Source: Halomontanus rarus
Lineage (GTDB): Archaea; Halobacteriota; Halobacteria; Halobacteriales; Natrialbaceae
Direction of reading: 5' to 3'
DNA: 64,000 bases
Assembly: GCF_017357405.1 (NCBI RefSeq)
Contig: NZ_CP071598.1
Coordinates: forward strand, 310,001-374,000
This document shows positions 9,323-18,693 of this stretch, piece by piece (positions within the stretch are counted from its first letter, which is position 1; every line of letters begins with the position of its first letter). The notes below the pieces were generated by a model that ran no database searches, was not told the origin of the DNA, and saw only the letters and a program-made list of their open reading frames with translations. The position numbers and the translations under genes are program-made.

Positions 9323-10963
9323 TCATTCGACATATCCGAGATCCTCCAGTCGGTTTTCGACCACGGAGTCGACGGTCGTCCGTTCCGAAGCCGCGTACTC
9401 GGGGTAGGACATCGATGCCGGCTCGGCCGCGTCGACGATCGGGAGCACGCGTCCGTCCATTCGGTCGCTGTACGGAACGTCGAGCGCGGCGAGGATCGTC
9501 GGCGCGACGTCGAACAGGTGCGCGTCCGCGAGCGGTCGCGACTCGTCGATGCCGTCGCCGCTCGCGACGAAAACGCCCTCGAGTTTGTGGTTCCACGGCT
9601 CCGTCGTCTCCACGAAGTACTCCTCGGACGGTTGCGCCGAGAGGAAGTGCTGAAAGTCGGTGGGGATGGTGACGATATCGACCGCTCGATCCGTGTACGG
9701 CCCCTCGAAGAACTCCTCGCGGGGCGCGACCGTCTGAAAGACCGGCTCACCGTCGGGTGCGGTCACCGACTCGAGTTCCCGGATGAGTTGCGCTCGAACG
9801 TCCTCGTACTCGTCGCGCGGAATCGTCCCCGCGGGATCTCGCCCGTCGACGTTCAAACGAACGCCGAGTTCGGTCCGCGCACGCACGTACGCCGTCGAAT
9901 TCGGGAAGTCGACCTGTTCGTTTCCGGTTCGGACCACGCCGTCCGGCGCGTGGGCTTTCGCGAACTCGGCGAGACCGAGGCGCTCCAGAGCGGTCCCCAT
10001 CCGGTGAGTCGTGAGCCCGACACCGGCCAGCGCCGCCGCGATCCGTTCCGCGGGACTGGGCTCCCACTCCGCCGCCCGTTCGCCGTCTCGAAGGTCGCCT
10101 CGCATCAGGTTCCACGTCGGCATCCCCTTGCCACCCAGCGTGGTCTCGAGATAGCCGGCGTCCTCGAGAAAGGCGTTGACGCGGAATTCGGGCTTCTCGT
10201 AGCGCCCCATTCCGTGATCGCTCGCGACGAACACCTGCCGCGGATCACACGCCTCGAGGACCGCACCGATCTGTTCGTCGACCGCGGCGTAGACCCGTTT
10301 TACCCGTTCCCACTCGCCGTCGAACTCGTGGAAAACGGTATCCGTTTTCTGGAACTGGAGGAAGCCGAAGTCCGGCTCGAATCGGTCGGCGAGGTACCGA
10401 AACGCGTCGCCGCGCATCCCCACGAGCGTCCGGTACTCGTCGATCTTTTCGGCGTCCGACAACGAGTCGTCACCGCGAGCGTACCGGGGGTAGACGCGAT
10501 ACGGACCGATCGCCTCGCGGACATCCTCGAGAACGCCCTCGGGGTGACACGGCGGGTCCTCCGGACCGATGAACCCGGGGACGATCGCCCCGTCGATCTC
10601 GTCGGGCGGGTGCGTGACGGGAACGTTGACGACGACGCTCGAGCGGTCGTGGTGGTCGAGTAACGTCCAGAGTCGATGCGCGCGGACGTCGTCGCCTCTC
10701 ACGACGTGGAAATCGTAGCCGTCGAAGCCGGTAAACCCGTAAACCCCGTGTTTGCCCGGATTGACTCCGGTAAACATCGACGGCCACGCGCTCGGCGTCC
10801 ACGGCGGAATTTGGGACTCGAGCGGCGCGGTCGCACCCGCCTCGAGCAGCGAACGCAGGTTCGGAATCACGCCCTCCGCCGACAGTCGGTCGAACACCGA
10901 GAGACAACCGGCGTCGATTCCGAGGAGTAACGCTCCCATTCCGTTTCGTTCTGAATCCGTCAT
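9323..10963 (-). CDS. Alkaline-phosphatase-superfamily phosphodiesterase/phosphatase
   Basis: A 546-residue member of the type I phosphodiesterase/nucleotide pyrophosphatase family. The N-terminal metal site is LLLGIDAGCLSVFDRL, followed by IPNLRSLLEAGA, PPWTPSAWPSMFTG (Thr nucleophile region) and NPGKHGVYGF. C-terminal motifs are FVASDHGMGRYEKP (Asp-His metal ligands) and DVAPTILAALDVPYSDRMDGRVL. The ATG at 10963 starts just before the first metal motif; the frame is open to 11089 without family sequence. Upstream partner of the carbamoyltransferase, so possibly acting on the same phosphorylated sugar or lipid intermediate. No signal peptide, so cytosolic. Confidence 0.9.
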   Translation of the reverse strand: MTDSERNGMGALLLGIDAGCLSVFDRLSAEGVIPNLRSLLEAGATAPLESQIPPWTPSAWPSMFTGVNPGKHGVYGFTGFDGYDFHVVRGDDVRAHRLWTLLDHHDRSSVVVNVPVTHPPDEIDGAIVPGFIGPEDPPCHPEGVLEDVREAIGPYRVYPRYARGDDSLSDAEKIDEYRTLVGMRGDAFRYLADRFEPDFGFLQFQKTDTVFHEFDGEWERVKRVYAAVDEQIGAVLEACDPRQVFVASDHGMGRYEKPEFRVNAFLEDAGYLETTLGGKGMPTWNLMRGDLRDGERAAEWEPSPAERIAAALAGVGLTTHRMGTALERLGLAEFAKAHAPDGVVRTGNEQVDFPNSTAYVRARTELGVRLNVDGRDPAGTIPRDEYEDVRAQLIRELESVTAPDGEPVFQTVAPREEFFEGPYTDRAVDIVTIPTDFQHFLSAQPSEEYFVETTEPWNHKLEGVFVASGDGIDESRPLADAHLFDVAPTILAALDVPYSDRMDGRVLPIVDAAEPASMSYPEYAASERTTVDSVVENRLEDLGYVE

Positions 10964-11257
10964 TCGTTTCCCATCACTCTCGCGACGTTGCGTTTCATAC
11001 ACTGACGCGACGGGTCGGGGAGTTATACTTACTATTCGGAAAATGCTGATAGCTCGGTCGGCAATCGTCCGAAAACGTCGCCGTATCACGGCTGGGATGT
11101 CTCGCGTGTTGCCGGTACTACCGCGCCAAAACGGCGTTTAACACGCCGATAAGGTGCCCTCGAGCTACACGCGAGTCCGGCGGCCGACGGTTTCGCCACC
11201 GGACTGTCGATTAAGGACTCCATCAGTAAATGGTTCGAAGCGAGAGGACCGAATAGC

Positions 11258-13210
11258 ATGAATCGCGACCTCTCCAGACGACGGGCGATGGCTGCACTCG
11301 GTGTCACGTCGACGGCGATCGCCGGCGCCGGGTGTCTCGGATCGCTGATCGACGACGAGACCGGTGACTCCGCCGACGAGAACGAGAACGAAACCCGGAA
11401 CGAGACCGACGCCGAGAACTCCGCCGGCGACGACGGAAACGACTCCGCCGAGAACGACAGCGAAACGGACGAAACGAACGAAACCGATTCGCGCTGGCCC
11501 GCCATCGAAGCCGGTGAAGTCCTCTCCGACTTCGAGGACCTCGACCGGTGGGAAGTGAGCACCGGACGGATCGAGGCCGCCCCCGACGAGGCCCGGACGG
11601 GTACGCAGGCGGCGACCATCGAAAGCGACGGCGGAACCGCCGGAGCGAGTATATTCTTTCCCGACGGACTCGATCTCGAGGGGTGGGACGTCTCGATGGC
11701 GGTCAAGCCGAATTCGGCGAGTCGAATCGTCGTCGAATTCATCGCGCCGACGTCCGACGAGCGACTCACCACCGTTCGACCGATCCCCAACGGGTACGAC
11801 GGCTGGTTTCGTCTCGACTGCGGCTACGAACACAAACCGGCCGGAGAGCCGGACCTGTCGAACGTCTCGCGATTGAACGTCATCGCAGTCGGGCCCGAAG
11901 GCGAACCGACCGAGATGCTGGTCGACGACCTCCGACGAACCGAGGCAGTCGACAACGGGAAGGCGATCCTGGCGTTTTACGATGGCCATCGGTCGCACTT
12001 CGACATCGCGGCAGAGATGCTCGAGGAGCGGGGATGGGCCGGTGCGGTACCGGTCGATCCCAGACGCGTCGGTGATCGGGGGCGAATGGGTTTCGACGAG
12101 TTGCGCCGACTTCGGGACCGGGGCTGGGACGTTTGTTCGTACCCGCGGATCGACAGCGACCTCACCGAGCAATCCGAGGACCGCCAGCGGAAGGTCGTCG
12201 AGAGTCTCCGCGACTCCCTCGAGGACCGCGGCTTCGCCGACGGCTCGCGTCACTTCTTCGCACCCAGCTGGCGACAGATGACCCCGGAGACCAACGCGAT
12301 CGTTCGCGAGTTTCACGAGTCTGGCTTCCTGTTCGGGAGTTGCCCGACCGGCGCACCGCCGACCGGGATCCACACGACGCCGGTCATCTGGGGCCCCGCT
12401 CTTCACAACGGGGTTCGCCGCCACATCAACCTCTGCGACCAGTACAAGCAACTTACCGTCATTCGCATCCCACCGATCGTCGCGGACGAGGATGCGGGCG
12501 CGAACAACATGTCCCTCGAGGACTTCGAACACCTGCTCGACCACATCGAGCACCGCGGTCTCGAGGTCATCACGCCATCCGATATGGTCGACGGGACGAT
12601 GGGCAGTGACGACGGCGACGAGGAGAGCGCGACGCGACCGGACGGAACCGTCCTCGACGCGGGCGAGTCCCACTCGTTCGAGGGAACCGGAGCCCGCGAG
12701 GCTGTGGAATTCGATCTCTCGGACGGTATTCTCGTCACGGAGGCCTCCCACGACGGGGACTCGGACTTCGCGGTCGAGGTGACGCCGGTCGGTGGCGACG
12801 ACAGCAGCGAGCGGCTGAGTACGACCAGCGAGACGACGACGGGGACGTCGATAACGCTCGTCGACGGGGGAACGCATCAGTTCGACGTCGATGCGGAGGG
12901 AGCGTGGTCGATCGAGTTCGACCAACCGGAGGTCCACAGCGACGACCTCGCCGAGCTTCCGGTCGAGGCGTCGGGAACGGGACCGTCGTTCGTCGGGCCT
13001 CTGTGGACTCCGAGCGACGTCAGACTCACCGCGACCCACGACGGTGAGGGCGAGTTCATCGTCGACGGACACGGCGCAGACGGGCACCGGGAGCAGCTCA
13101 TCCACAAGACCGGCGCGTTCGACAACTCGAGATCGTACAGCGCCGGCGGAACAGTCTGGATCGACGTCGAGGCCGACGGAGAGTGGACGCTCACCGTCAG
13201 CGAATCGTAA
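11258..13210 (+). CDS. Secreted lipoprotein with polysaccharide-deacetylase-like domain
   Basis: A 650-residue protein. Residues 1-28 are a Tat/lipoprotein signal (SRRRAMAALG then lipobox AGAGC, Cys26). Residues ~30-80 are an Asp/Glu/Asn/Thr linker. Then comes a beta-sandwich-like segment (~85-225), a NodB-like barrel (~230-420, ILAFYDGHRSHFDIAAEML at its start) and an acidic beta-rich tail. The first NodB Asp is present, but the usual zinc His pair (SHxxxH) is not: the equivalent position reads CSYPRID. It may bind rather than hydrolyse glycans. It is divergent from the phosphatase/carbamoyltransferase genes and continues the glycan theme. Confidence 0.85.
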   Translation: MNRDLSRRRAMAALGVTSTAIAGAGCLGSLIDDETGDSADENENETRNETDAENSAGDDGNDSAENDSETDETNETDSRWPAIEAGEVLSDFEDLDRWEVSTGRIEAAPDEARTGTQAATIESDGGTAGASIFFPDGLDLEGWDVSMAVKPNSASRIVVEFIAPTSDERLTTVRPIPNGYDGWFRLDCGYEHKPAGEPDLSNVSRLNVIAVGPEGEPTEMLVDDLRRTEAVDNGKAILAFYDGHRSHFDIAAEMLEERGWAGAVPVDPRRVGDRGRMGFDELRRLRDRGWDVCSYPRIDSDLTEQSEDRQRKVVESLRDSLEDRGFADGSRHFFAPSWRQMTPETNAIVREFHESGFLFGSCPTGAPPTGIHTTPVIWGPALHNGVRRHINLCDQYKQLTVIRIPPIVADEDAGANNMSLEDFEHLLDHIEHRGLEVITPSDMVDGTMGSDDGDEESATRPDGTVLDAGESHSFEGTGAREAVEFDLSDGILVTEASHDGDSDFAVEVTPVGGDDSSERLSTTSETTTGTSITLVDGGTHQFDVDAEGAWSIEFDQPEVHSDDLAELPVEASGTGPSFVGPLWTPSDVRLTATHDGEGEFIVDGHGADGHREQLIHKTGAFDNSRSYSAGGTVWIDVEADGEWTLTVSES

Positions 13211-13502
13211 CCGTCGACGATCGCCGCTCGTCAGTCGGCGTGGGTGAGTGAATCCGAGCGTTTCACCGTCGCACTCGAGACCGGGAACGACCGTTTTGGG
13301 GCCGGGGTTGAGGGAGCGCTTACGCTCGACCGACTTCGAGAACACACGCGATTGCCGCGCCGAATGGTTCGCCGCGGGTTCACGCTCTCGAGCGACCCGA
13401 AACCTCGAGCAGTCCCGTCTTCGACAGCGCGAGCGTCACCGTTCGGGTTGGACGAATGGCCTCGGCCGGCCGCTCGGCGCTCGTCGCGTTGACGTCGGAT
13501 AG
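13211..13502. other. Intergenic gap with no recognised gene
   Basis: An 82-codon frame opens at 13244, but the product is Arg- and Ser-rich and matches no family known to me. It probably belongs to the same degraded locus as the flavoprotein tail that follows. Confidence 0.3.
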
Positions 13503-13808
13503 AACGTCGAGTGCGGCCGAACCGGAATCGTCGATCTCGAGGAGGCGCGATCGGCGGGCTACGAGCCGGTCTCCGAGACGGTAACGGCCGACCGGGAGAC
13601 GGGACGGCTCCTCGGGGGAACGATCGTCGGTCGCGATCGGGCCGCAAAGCGGATCGACACGCTCGCGACCGCGCTCCACGCCGAACTGACCGTCTCCGAA
13701 CTCGAGCGGCTGGACCTGTCGTACGCGCCGCCGTTCAGTCCCGTCTGGGACCCGACCCTCGTCGGGGCGAAAGTTCTCGGCGGAACGCTTTCGACCGCGA
13801 AAAAATGA
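13503..13808 (+). pseudogene. C-terminal remnant of an NADH-oxidase/CoA-disulfide-reductase-like flavoprotein
   Basis: The frame, preceded directly by a TAG, reads GRTGIVDLEEARSAGYEPVSE, then VTADRETGRLLGGTIVGRDRAAKRID, and ends SYAPPFSPVWDPTLVGAKVL. This is the dimerisation domain of pyridine-nucleotide disulphide oxidoreductases of the NADH oxidase type. The FAD- and NAD-binding halves are absent, and about 20 residues normally found between PVSE and the VTADRE strand are also missing, so an internal deletion has occurred. No start codon or promoter is evident. Confidence 0.75.
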
Positions 13809-13809
13809 G

Positions 13810-13989
13810 TTACGCCATCGCTCGAGCGTCCGACCAGCTGTCCGATTGGATCCACGCATCTTCGACGCGCTCGTCGTAGACGAGCACCGCTCCGCCTTCC
13901 ACGTCGATCGCCGCGTATCGCTCGAGGGAAACAGTCTCCGCCGGTGGGGCCGTACCTGAGCCGTTTTGGTCTCTCGTATCGAGGGTCAT
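13810..13989 (-). CDS. Small conserved haloarchaeal protein (DUF7331-like)
   Basis: A 59-residue acidic protein starting with ATG at 13989. The core SLERYAAIDVEGGAVLVYDE followed by DAWIQSD matches the pattern of small haloarchaeal proteins in which a single beta-hairpin is followed by a conserved W(I/V/L)QSD motif. Function unknown. The stop (13810-13812) is 1 base from the stop of the flavoprotein relic on the other strand, so the two converge. The family assignment is from memory of the motif. Confidence 0.65.
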   Translation of the reverse strand: MTLDTRDQNGSGTAPPAETVSLERYAAIDVEGGAVLVYDERVEDAWIQSDSWSDARAMA

Positions 13990-14130
13990 TGCTGTCGTCT
14001 CCAGTAGGTTACCCTACGATAGTAGCGTACGTCTCGTAACTCAAAAGCGCTCCCGAACGCCGTCGTTAGGCGGTTACCGGGACGAAACCGTCACAGTACG
14101 ATACCGAACGGAACGGGGGGTCTCGAACGT

Positions 14131-14628
14131 CTACTCCCGTGCGACCAGCGCGTACGCGACTGCAACGGGGACCGCGTAGACGATGTGCCCGAGGAGGCTC
14201 ATCAGCGTGCCGGGGATTGCGAGGTTCGGGAACGGCGGTGCACCGGGGAAGCCGAGCGTCGAGAGCCAGACGGGCATCACGAGGACGGCGAGCACCGCGG
14301 TGGTCACGACCCCGTAGCCGACGCCGAGTGCGACTGCGCCACCGACGCGGCGCGCAGGCTCGCGAAGGGGTCCAGCCTGAACGATCGCCACGTACGCCAG
14401 TCCGAGGGCGACACCGTGGAACTGGTGGATCGCCCAGCCAGTGGCGAGTGCCGGCCCCTCGATGCCGTACATCGCCGGAATCGCCATCTCGAGTATCGGT
14501 GCCGGAATCACGAACTGCATGAGCAGCCCGAACAGGATACTGCCGAGGAAGCCGCCGACCGCGCCGGCCGCCACCGTTTCGATCGTTACGCCGCCGAGAT
14601 CAGTCGTCGTGCGTGTTTCTGTTGCCAT
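14131..14628 (-). CDS. Multi-pass membrane protein, haloarchaeal conserved family
   Basis: A 165-residue protein with about five hydrophobic helices: ~15-42 (VAAGAVGGFLGSILFGLLMQFV), ~60-82, ~92-118 (VGGAVALGVGYGVVTTAVLAVLVM), and a C-terminal pair ending AYALVARE. Conserved features include the amphipathic entry ATGWAIHQFHGVALGLAYVAI and the turn VWLSTLGFPGAPPFPNLAIPG. The truncated copy at 6940-7266 belongs to the same family. Function is not known; homologues are sometimes mis-annotated as sensor kinases. The ATG at 14628 is unambiguous. Confidence 0.8.
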   Translation of the reverse strand: MATETRTTTDLGGVTIETVAAGAVGGFLGSILFGLLMQFVIPAPILEMAIPAMYGIEGPALATGWAIHQFHGVALGLAYVAIVQAGPLREPARRVGGAVALGVGYGVVTTAVLAVLVMPVWLSTLGFPGAPPFPNLAIPGTLMSLLGHIVYAVPVAVAYALVARE

Positions 14629-14848
14629 GGTATTCAGTCACCTCCAGTAACTCAGTACAGCGTGGCACGGTAAAAACATTCGCTGAGTGATAGGTTATGG
14701 CGTTACCTTCGGGAAACGGTTCGACCGTCGATGCGACGCTCGAGCACTTCGGCGTCCGAGAACGCGAAAATCAGGGCGTATCCGAGTGATCGGTACCGTC
14801 ACGACGTGTCGACGACTCGTATCGCTCTTCGAGACGCCGATATCGCGA

Positions 14849-15535
14849 TCAGTCCGACCGTTCGGACTCGATGACGGCGTCGATGTCGTTGATCTCTTCC
14901 CCCTCGAGTTTTCGGTCGTTGACGTAGACGGTCGGCGTGGAATCGACGCCGCGGTCCGATGCCTCCTCCCGACCGTCGACGACCTGTTGACAGTAGGGTT
15001 CGTCCTCGAGGGCGGCCGTAACCGTCTCGGAGCTGGCGCCGAGTTCCGCGGCGAATTCGGCGATCGACTCCGTGCTATAATTTCCCCGCAGATCGAAGAC
15101 GCCGGTGACGAATTCGGTGTGCGTCGAGAGATCCGTCTCCTCGAAGACGGCGTACGCGGCGTTCGGTATTTTCCACGACCACTCGTCGATGATCGGGAAA
15201 TCGTGAGCCTCGTAGCGAACGATCTCGGGATCGACGTAGTTCGAGGCTACGAACGGAGCGACGCGCGCTTCGTACGCTGCACACCCGCTGCACGAGAAAT
15301 CCCTGTAGTAATCGACGGTGATCGGCGCATCGGGGTCCCCTCGCGCCGGAACCTCCGTGCGTCGCTGCTCGCCACTACAATCCCGACCGTCGCCCGAAAG
15401 ACACCCCGCAACGCCGATCGTCGTCGCCCCGCCGACCGACGCGAGCACCGTCCGTCTGGTCGGCCCGCCGTCGGTCAGCAGCGTCTCGGACGATTCGTCG
15501 TCGCCATCTCGTACCGATCGTCTTTGCGGGTTCAT
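14849..15535 (-). CDS. Secreted DsbA-like thioredoxin-fold lipoprotein
   Basis: A 228-residue extracytoplasmic thiol oxidoreductase. A Tat motif (TRRTVLASVGG) and a lipobox (GVAGC, Cys45) anchor it to the outer face of the membrane. The mature protein begins the thioredoxin fold with DPDAPITVDYYRDFSC, has the redox motif CSGC at residues 82-85, a helical insertion, and ends with the cis-Pro region STPTVYVNDRKLEG, as in DsbA/DSBA-like and BdbD-type proteins. Likely makes or isomerises disulphides in secreted proteins. Two downstream genes on the same strand are secreted, consistent with envelope redox work. Confidence 0.88.
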   Translation of the reverse strand: MNPQRRSVRDGDDESSETLLTDGGPTRRTVLASVGGATTIGVAGCLSGDGRDCSGEQRRTEVPARGDPDAPITVDYYRDFSCSGCAAYEARVAPFVASNYVDPEIVRYEAHDFPIIDEWSWKIPNAAYAVFEETDLSTHTEFVTGVFDLRGNYSTESIAEFAAELGASSETVTAALEDEPYCQQVVDGREEASDRGVDSTPTVYVNDRKLEGEEINDIDAVIESERSD

Positions 15536-15640
15536 TCTCTCGTTGAGCGTCGTCGATCGGGGGTAATAAGCGTACCTGAGCGCTCCGTAAGCGAATTACC
15601 TCGGGGATCGCTCCGGGAGCGAGACCGGTCGTTCGCGAGT

Positions 15641-15680
15641 CACACACATCCGGCAAACATACATAGGGTTGTAATGGAAA
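15641..15680. repeat. Copy 1 of a ~38-bp intergenic conserved block
   Basis: This block reads CACATCCGGCAAACATACAT followed by AGGGTTGTAATGGA. A near-identical block is at 54955-54992; about 33 of 37 positions agree. Both lie in gene-free DNA well upstream of a plus-strand oxidoreductase gene. Its role (promoter, small RNA or element end) is unknown. Confidence 0.5.
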
Positions 15681-15809
15681 CCGCTCTCAAAATATACGGT
15701 GTCGGTCTGCACTCGGCGACCGACGACTCTCGATCAGCACCATCTCGAGAAACAGACACTCTCTCCCTCGTGAATGCACTATCATACCGGTGGAGGCCGT
15801 ACGTCCGAT

Positions 15810-16880
15810 ATGGGACTCGAATCCTACTTCGAAAACTTCGCCCGTCGAGAGTGGCAGAAGACCGATCCCGACGGAACCGTTCGAATAGCGATCGTCGGGA
15901 TCGGTGGGTTCGCCCGTAACCGTGCCCTGCCAGCCATCGAAGCCAGCACATACTGTGAAACGACCGTTCTGGTGACCGGATCTCCCGACTCGTCCGCCGA
16001 AACCGCCGACGAGTTCGGCGTCGAGACGGTTATCGACTACGACGAGTTTCTGGACGGTCGCGTCGCCGACGCGTACGACGCGGTCTACATCGCGACACCG
16101 AACGCCACGCACAGCCGGTACGCCGTTTCCGCGGCCGAACGCGGTAAACACGTTATCTGCGAAAAACCGCTCGAGACGACCGTCCGGAGGGCTCGAACCG
16201 TGATCGACGCCTGCCGAGACGCGGACGTGACGCTGATGACCGCGTATCGCCTCCAGCTCGAGCCGTCGGTTCGACGCACCCGCGAACTGATCCGCGACGG
16301 CGTCATCGGCGACGTCGTCCAGATCCACGCCGGATTCTCGAATCCGCTCCTCGAACACGCCGGTCCGCAAACGTGGCGACTCGATCCCGACCTCGCCGGC
16401 GGGGGCGCGCTCGTCGACCTGGGAGTGTATCCGCTGAACACGATTCGGTTCCTGCTTGAGTGCGACCCGATCGCGGTCACAGCGACCACGCACTCGGTCG
16501 AAGCGCCGTTCGCGAACGTCGACGAACACGTCGCCTTCCAGGCGGAGTTTCCCGGTGCGGTGACCGCGTCCTGTACTGCGAGCTACAACGCTCACGCCTC
16601 GAGCGGCCTCAGGGCGGTCGGGACCGAGGGGATGGTCTCGGTTTCCTCGCCGTTTGGCGGCGTCGTTCCGCACGATATTTACGTCGAGTGCGGCGACGTC
16701 GGAATGGAGTACAGAGGTGCGCCGAGCGACGAAGTGATCGAGGAGTTCGACTACTTCGGCTACTGCGTTCTCACCGGAACCGAACCCGAACCGAACGGCG
16801 AAGACGGTCTTCGGGATATCGCGACCGTCGAAGCGATCTACAAAGCGGCGGCGTCGGAACGACGCATCGAGATCGACTGA
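15810..16880 (+). CDS. gfo6: D-xylose 1-dehydrogenase (NADP+), Gfo6 type
   Basis: A 356-residue Gfo/Idh protein matching the haloarchaeal D-xylose dehydrogenase family, the first step of oxidative pentose degradation to 2-oxoglutarate. The N-terminus MGLESYFENFARREW, Rossmann motif IAIVGIGGFARNRALPAIE, CETTVLVTGSP, IATPNATHSRYA, ICEKPLETT and the barrel motif MTAYRLQLEPSVRR are all characteristic. The ATG at 15810 is chosen because the conserved N-terminus starts there. No other xylose genes are adjacent, so a related sugar could be the substrate. Confidence 0.88.
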   Translation: MGLESYFENFARREWQKTDPDGTVRIAIVGIGGFARNRALPAIEASTYCETTVLVTGSPDSSAETADEFGVETVIDYDEFLDGRVADAYDAVYIATPNATHSRYAVSAAERGKHVICEKPLETTVRRARTVIDACRDADVTLMTAYRLQLEPSVRRTRELIRDGVIGDVVQIHAGFSNPLLEHAGPQTWRLDPDLAGGGALVDLGVYPLNTIRFLLECDPIAVTATTHSVEAPFANVDEHVAFQAEFPGAVTASCTASYNAHASSGLRAVGTEGMVSVSSPFGGVVPHDIYVECGDVGMEYRGAPSDEVIEEFDYFGYCVLTGTEPEPNGEDGLRDIATVEAIYKAAASERRIEID

Positions 16881-16951
16881 GAGCTGCGTGCCCCGGAAAT
16901 AGTCACGAGCTCCCCGACTCCAAGTGGCGTGAACGGTGCGCAGAGAGGCGC

Positions 16952-17554
16952 TTATACCGACGGTTCGGTCGCGTCTATTTTCCCGGCGACGGAGACCAAA
17001 CTCACGAGCAACATCGCGATTCCGATCGGCAACAGCCACGCGAACAACGTCAATAGAAGGGCGCTCGCCTGAATACCGAACGCGATCAGGATCACGGGTC
17101 CACAGCAGACGGTCCCGGAGAAGAGTGCCGGAAGCGACGCGAGCAGTCCGGATCCGGCACCGATCCCGCACGCAGCCGGCTGAACGACCGCGAGATACGT
17201 CAAAGCGAGGTTGACGGCGACCAGTACCGCTACGAGCAGGCCGATCGCGACGTTGACGGGAGAGACCAGCACCCGAACGAAGCCCGTATCGAGCAGGGCG
17301 ATCGCCTCGAACGATGCCGGACCGGTTCGGTCGAACATGCGTGCCACTGGGTCGTCGACGATCAAGACGTTCGCAGGGACGGCGGGCCGGATCGAGAGAT
17401 CGCCGACGATCCAGAGGAAGACGCCGAGATAGCCGACCGTGAGAACGAGAACGATCCCCGTCGAGTCGAATCGCCGGAACACGAGCGCGATCGCCGCCCA
17501 CGTGGTATCGAACCGGCCCCGTAGATCCACGTCGAACCGATCGGACGTACTCAT
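16952..17554 (-). CDS. Polytopic membrane protein in operon with the DUF3179-like gene
   Basis: A 200-residue protein with about six hydrophobic segments, e.g. GIVLVLTVGYLGVFLWIVG and the pair ending LVSLVSVAGKI. The long central GLLASLPALFSGTVCCGPVILIAFGIQA carries a Cys pair in a TVCCGP motif. Its ATG overlaps the stop of the upstream gene (ATGA at 17551-17554), so translation is coupled. Cys-Cys in a transmembrane helix is typical of some metal or disulphide carriers, but no family is recognised; a role with the secreted partner protein is inferred only. Confidence 0.75.
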   Translation of the reverse strand: MSTSDRFDVDLRGRFDTTWAAIALVFRRFDSTGIVLVLTVGYLGVFLWIVGDLSIRPAVPANVLIVDDPVARMFDRTGPASFEAIALLDTGFVRVLVSPVNVAIGLLVAVLVAVNLALTYLAVVQPAACGIGAGSGLLASLPALFSGTVCCGPVILIAFGIQASALLLTLFAWLLPIGIAMLLVSLVSVAGKIDATEPSV

Positions 17555-18693
17555 TCGTGTACCACCGTCGACGGATAGTATCCGTACCAGGCGAACCACA
17601 TCGCGTCGAACGCGATTTCGCGCTCGAGCGGAAGCGAATCGGGCTCGAAGTCCTCGCCGTCGACGGCGACGGATCCGTCGTCGTATTCGACGGATCGGTC
17701 GTCGGGGTTGCGATACACGTAGCCGGTATCGAGCGACGGATCGTAGACCGTGACGTACGGGACGTCGCGGACGGTCCCCTCGACGATCCGTCGTGCTCTC
17801 ACTCGCTCCTTCGGCACCGCCATCGTGCCGTCGGCGTTACGAACGCCGAGGACGACCGCCTTCTTCTCGAGTCGGTCGTCGGTCGCCAGCGGGGCGAAGA
17901 GCGTGTTATCGTTACTGTAGTAGCCGCTCGGCGGATTGTACCCGCCGTAGGGATCGCCGCCGTAGTCGCGAACGAAGCCGGTGTCCTCGGTGAGAACGAC
18001 CGTGTCGGGGTGGCCCTCGCGCCACCGCTCCCAGGTCGTCCACGTGACCTGAAACTCCTCGAGGACCGCACCTCGATGTGGGCCGGAGATACCCGACGCG
18101 GGCATCTGCGGCCACCAGCTCTCCGTCGGCCGGTCGAACATGACGAGGTTGCTGTTTATCAGTTGCCCGGAAACGCCGAATTCGACGTCGCCACGGTAGA
18201 ACCCCTGTGCCGTCCCCGTCAGTGGACAGTACGTAATCGCGACCGACTCGCCGCCGACGACGTCGTTGACGATTTCGTGCCACACGAGCACGTACTGTGG
18301 ATACGCCTTGGCTTCGCCGTTCAGTTCCACGCCGAAGACCGGGTCCCCGTCGTCGAGATTCGCCGGCGGATCGTCGGCAGCGGTAAACACGGGGTCGTCG
18401 ACGGACGGAATCCCGTCCGGCGGGGGACCACCCGAGAGGGCGGCGTCCTCGAGTTCGTCTTCCCCGTACTCCTGCGGGAGGGTTCGCTCCACGGTCGGTG
18501 GTCCGTTCTCCGACACCTCCACCCCCGTTCCTGTTTCGTTCTCCGCGGACGAAGGCGAATCGGCGTCCGCCAGGTCGTCGACGCCGTTCGAATCGACTCC
18601 GGCGTCGTCGGAGATGCCGACACAACCCGCGGAGGCGACAATCCAAGCGGTACCGGTCGCGCCGAGAAACCTCCGTCGTGTCGTCTGTTGCAT
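17551..18693 (-). CDS. DUF3179-like secreted lipoprotein
   Basis: A 380-residue protein with a Tat/lipoprotein signal (RRRFLGATGTAW, lipobox SAGC at Cys24) and an acidic linker to residue ~75. The core has the DUF3179 signature: DPVFGVELNGEAKAYPQYVLVWHEIVNDVVGG then VAITYCPLTGTAQGFYRG. It is a full-length family member. The conserved CPL motif, like the related CPLC motif in copper-chaperone-like proteins, hints at metal binding but this is unproven. Operonic with the membrane protein at 16952 through a 4-base overlap. Confidence 0.88.
   Translation of the reverse strand: MQQTTRRRFLGATGTAWIVASAGCVGISDDAGVDSNGVDDLADADSPSSAENETGTGVEVSENGPPTVERTLPQEYGEDELEDAALSGGPPPDGIPSVDDPVFTAADDPPANLDDGDPVFGVELNGEAKAYPQYVLVWHEIVNDVVGGESVAITYCPLTGTAQGFYRGDVEFGVSGQLINSNLVMFDRPTESWWPQMPASGISGPHRGAVLEEFQVTWTTWERWREGHPDTVVLTEDTGFVRDYGGDPYGGYNPPSGYYSNDNTLFAPLATDDRLEKKAVVLGVRNADGTMAVPKERVRARRIVEGTVRDVPYVTVYDPSLDTGYVYRNPDDRSVEYDDGSVAVDGEDFEPDSLPLEREIAFDAMWFAWYGYYPSTVVHE

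Noticed and set aside
11165..13345. A 726-codon open frame antisense to the polysaccharide-deacetylase-like gene
   Set aside because: Long antisense frames are expected in high-GC haloarchaeal genes. The product is Arg-rich and not acidic, and the sense gene has a signal peptide and domain pattern.
13244..13492. 82-codon frame before the flavoprotein remnant
   Set aside because: Arg- and Ser-rich product with no family; likely chance.
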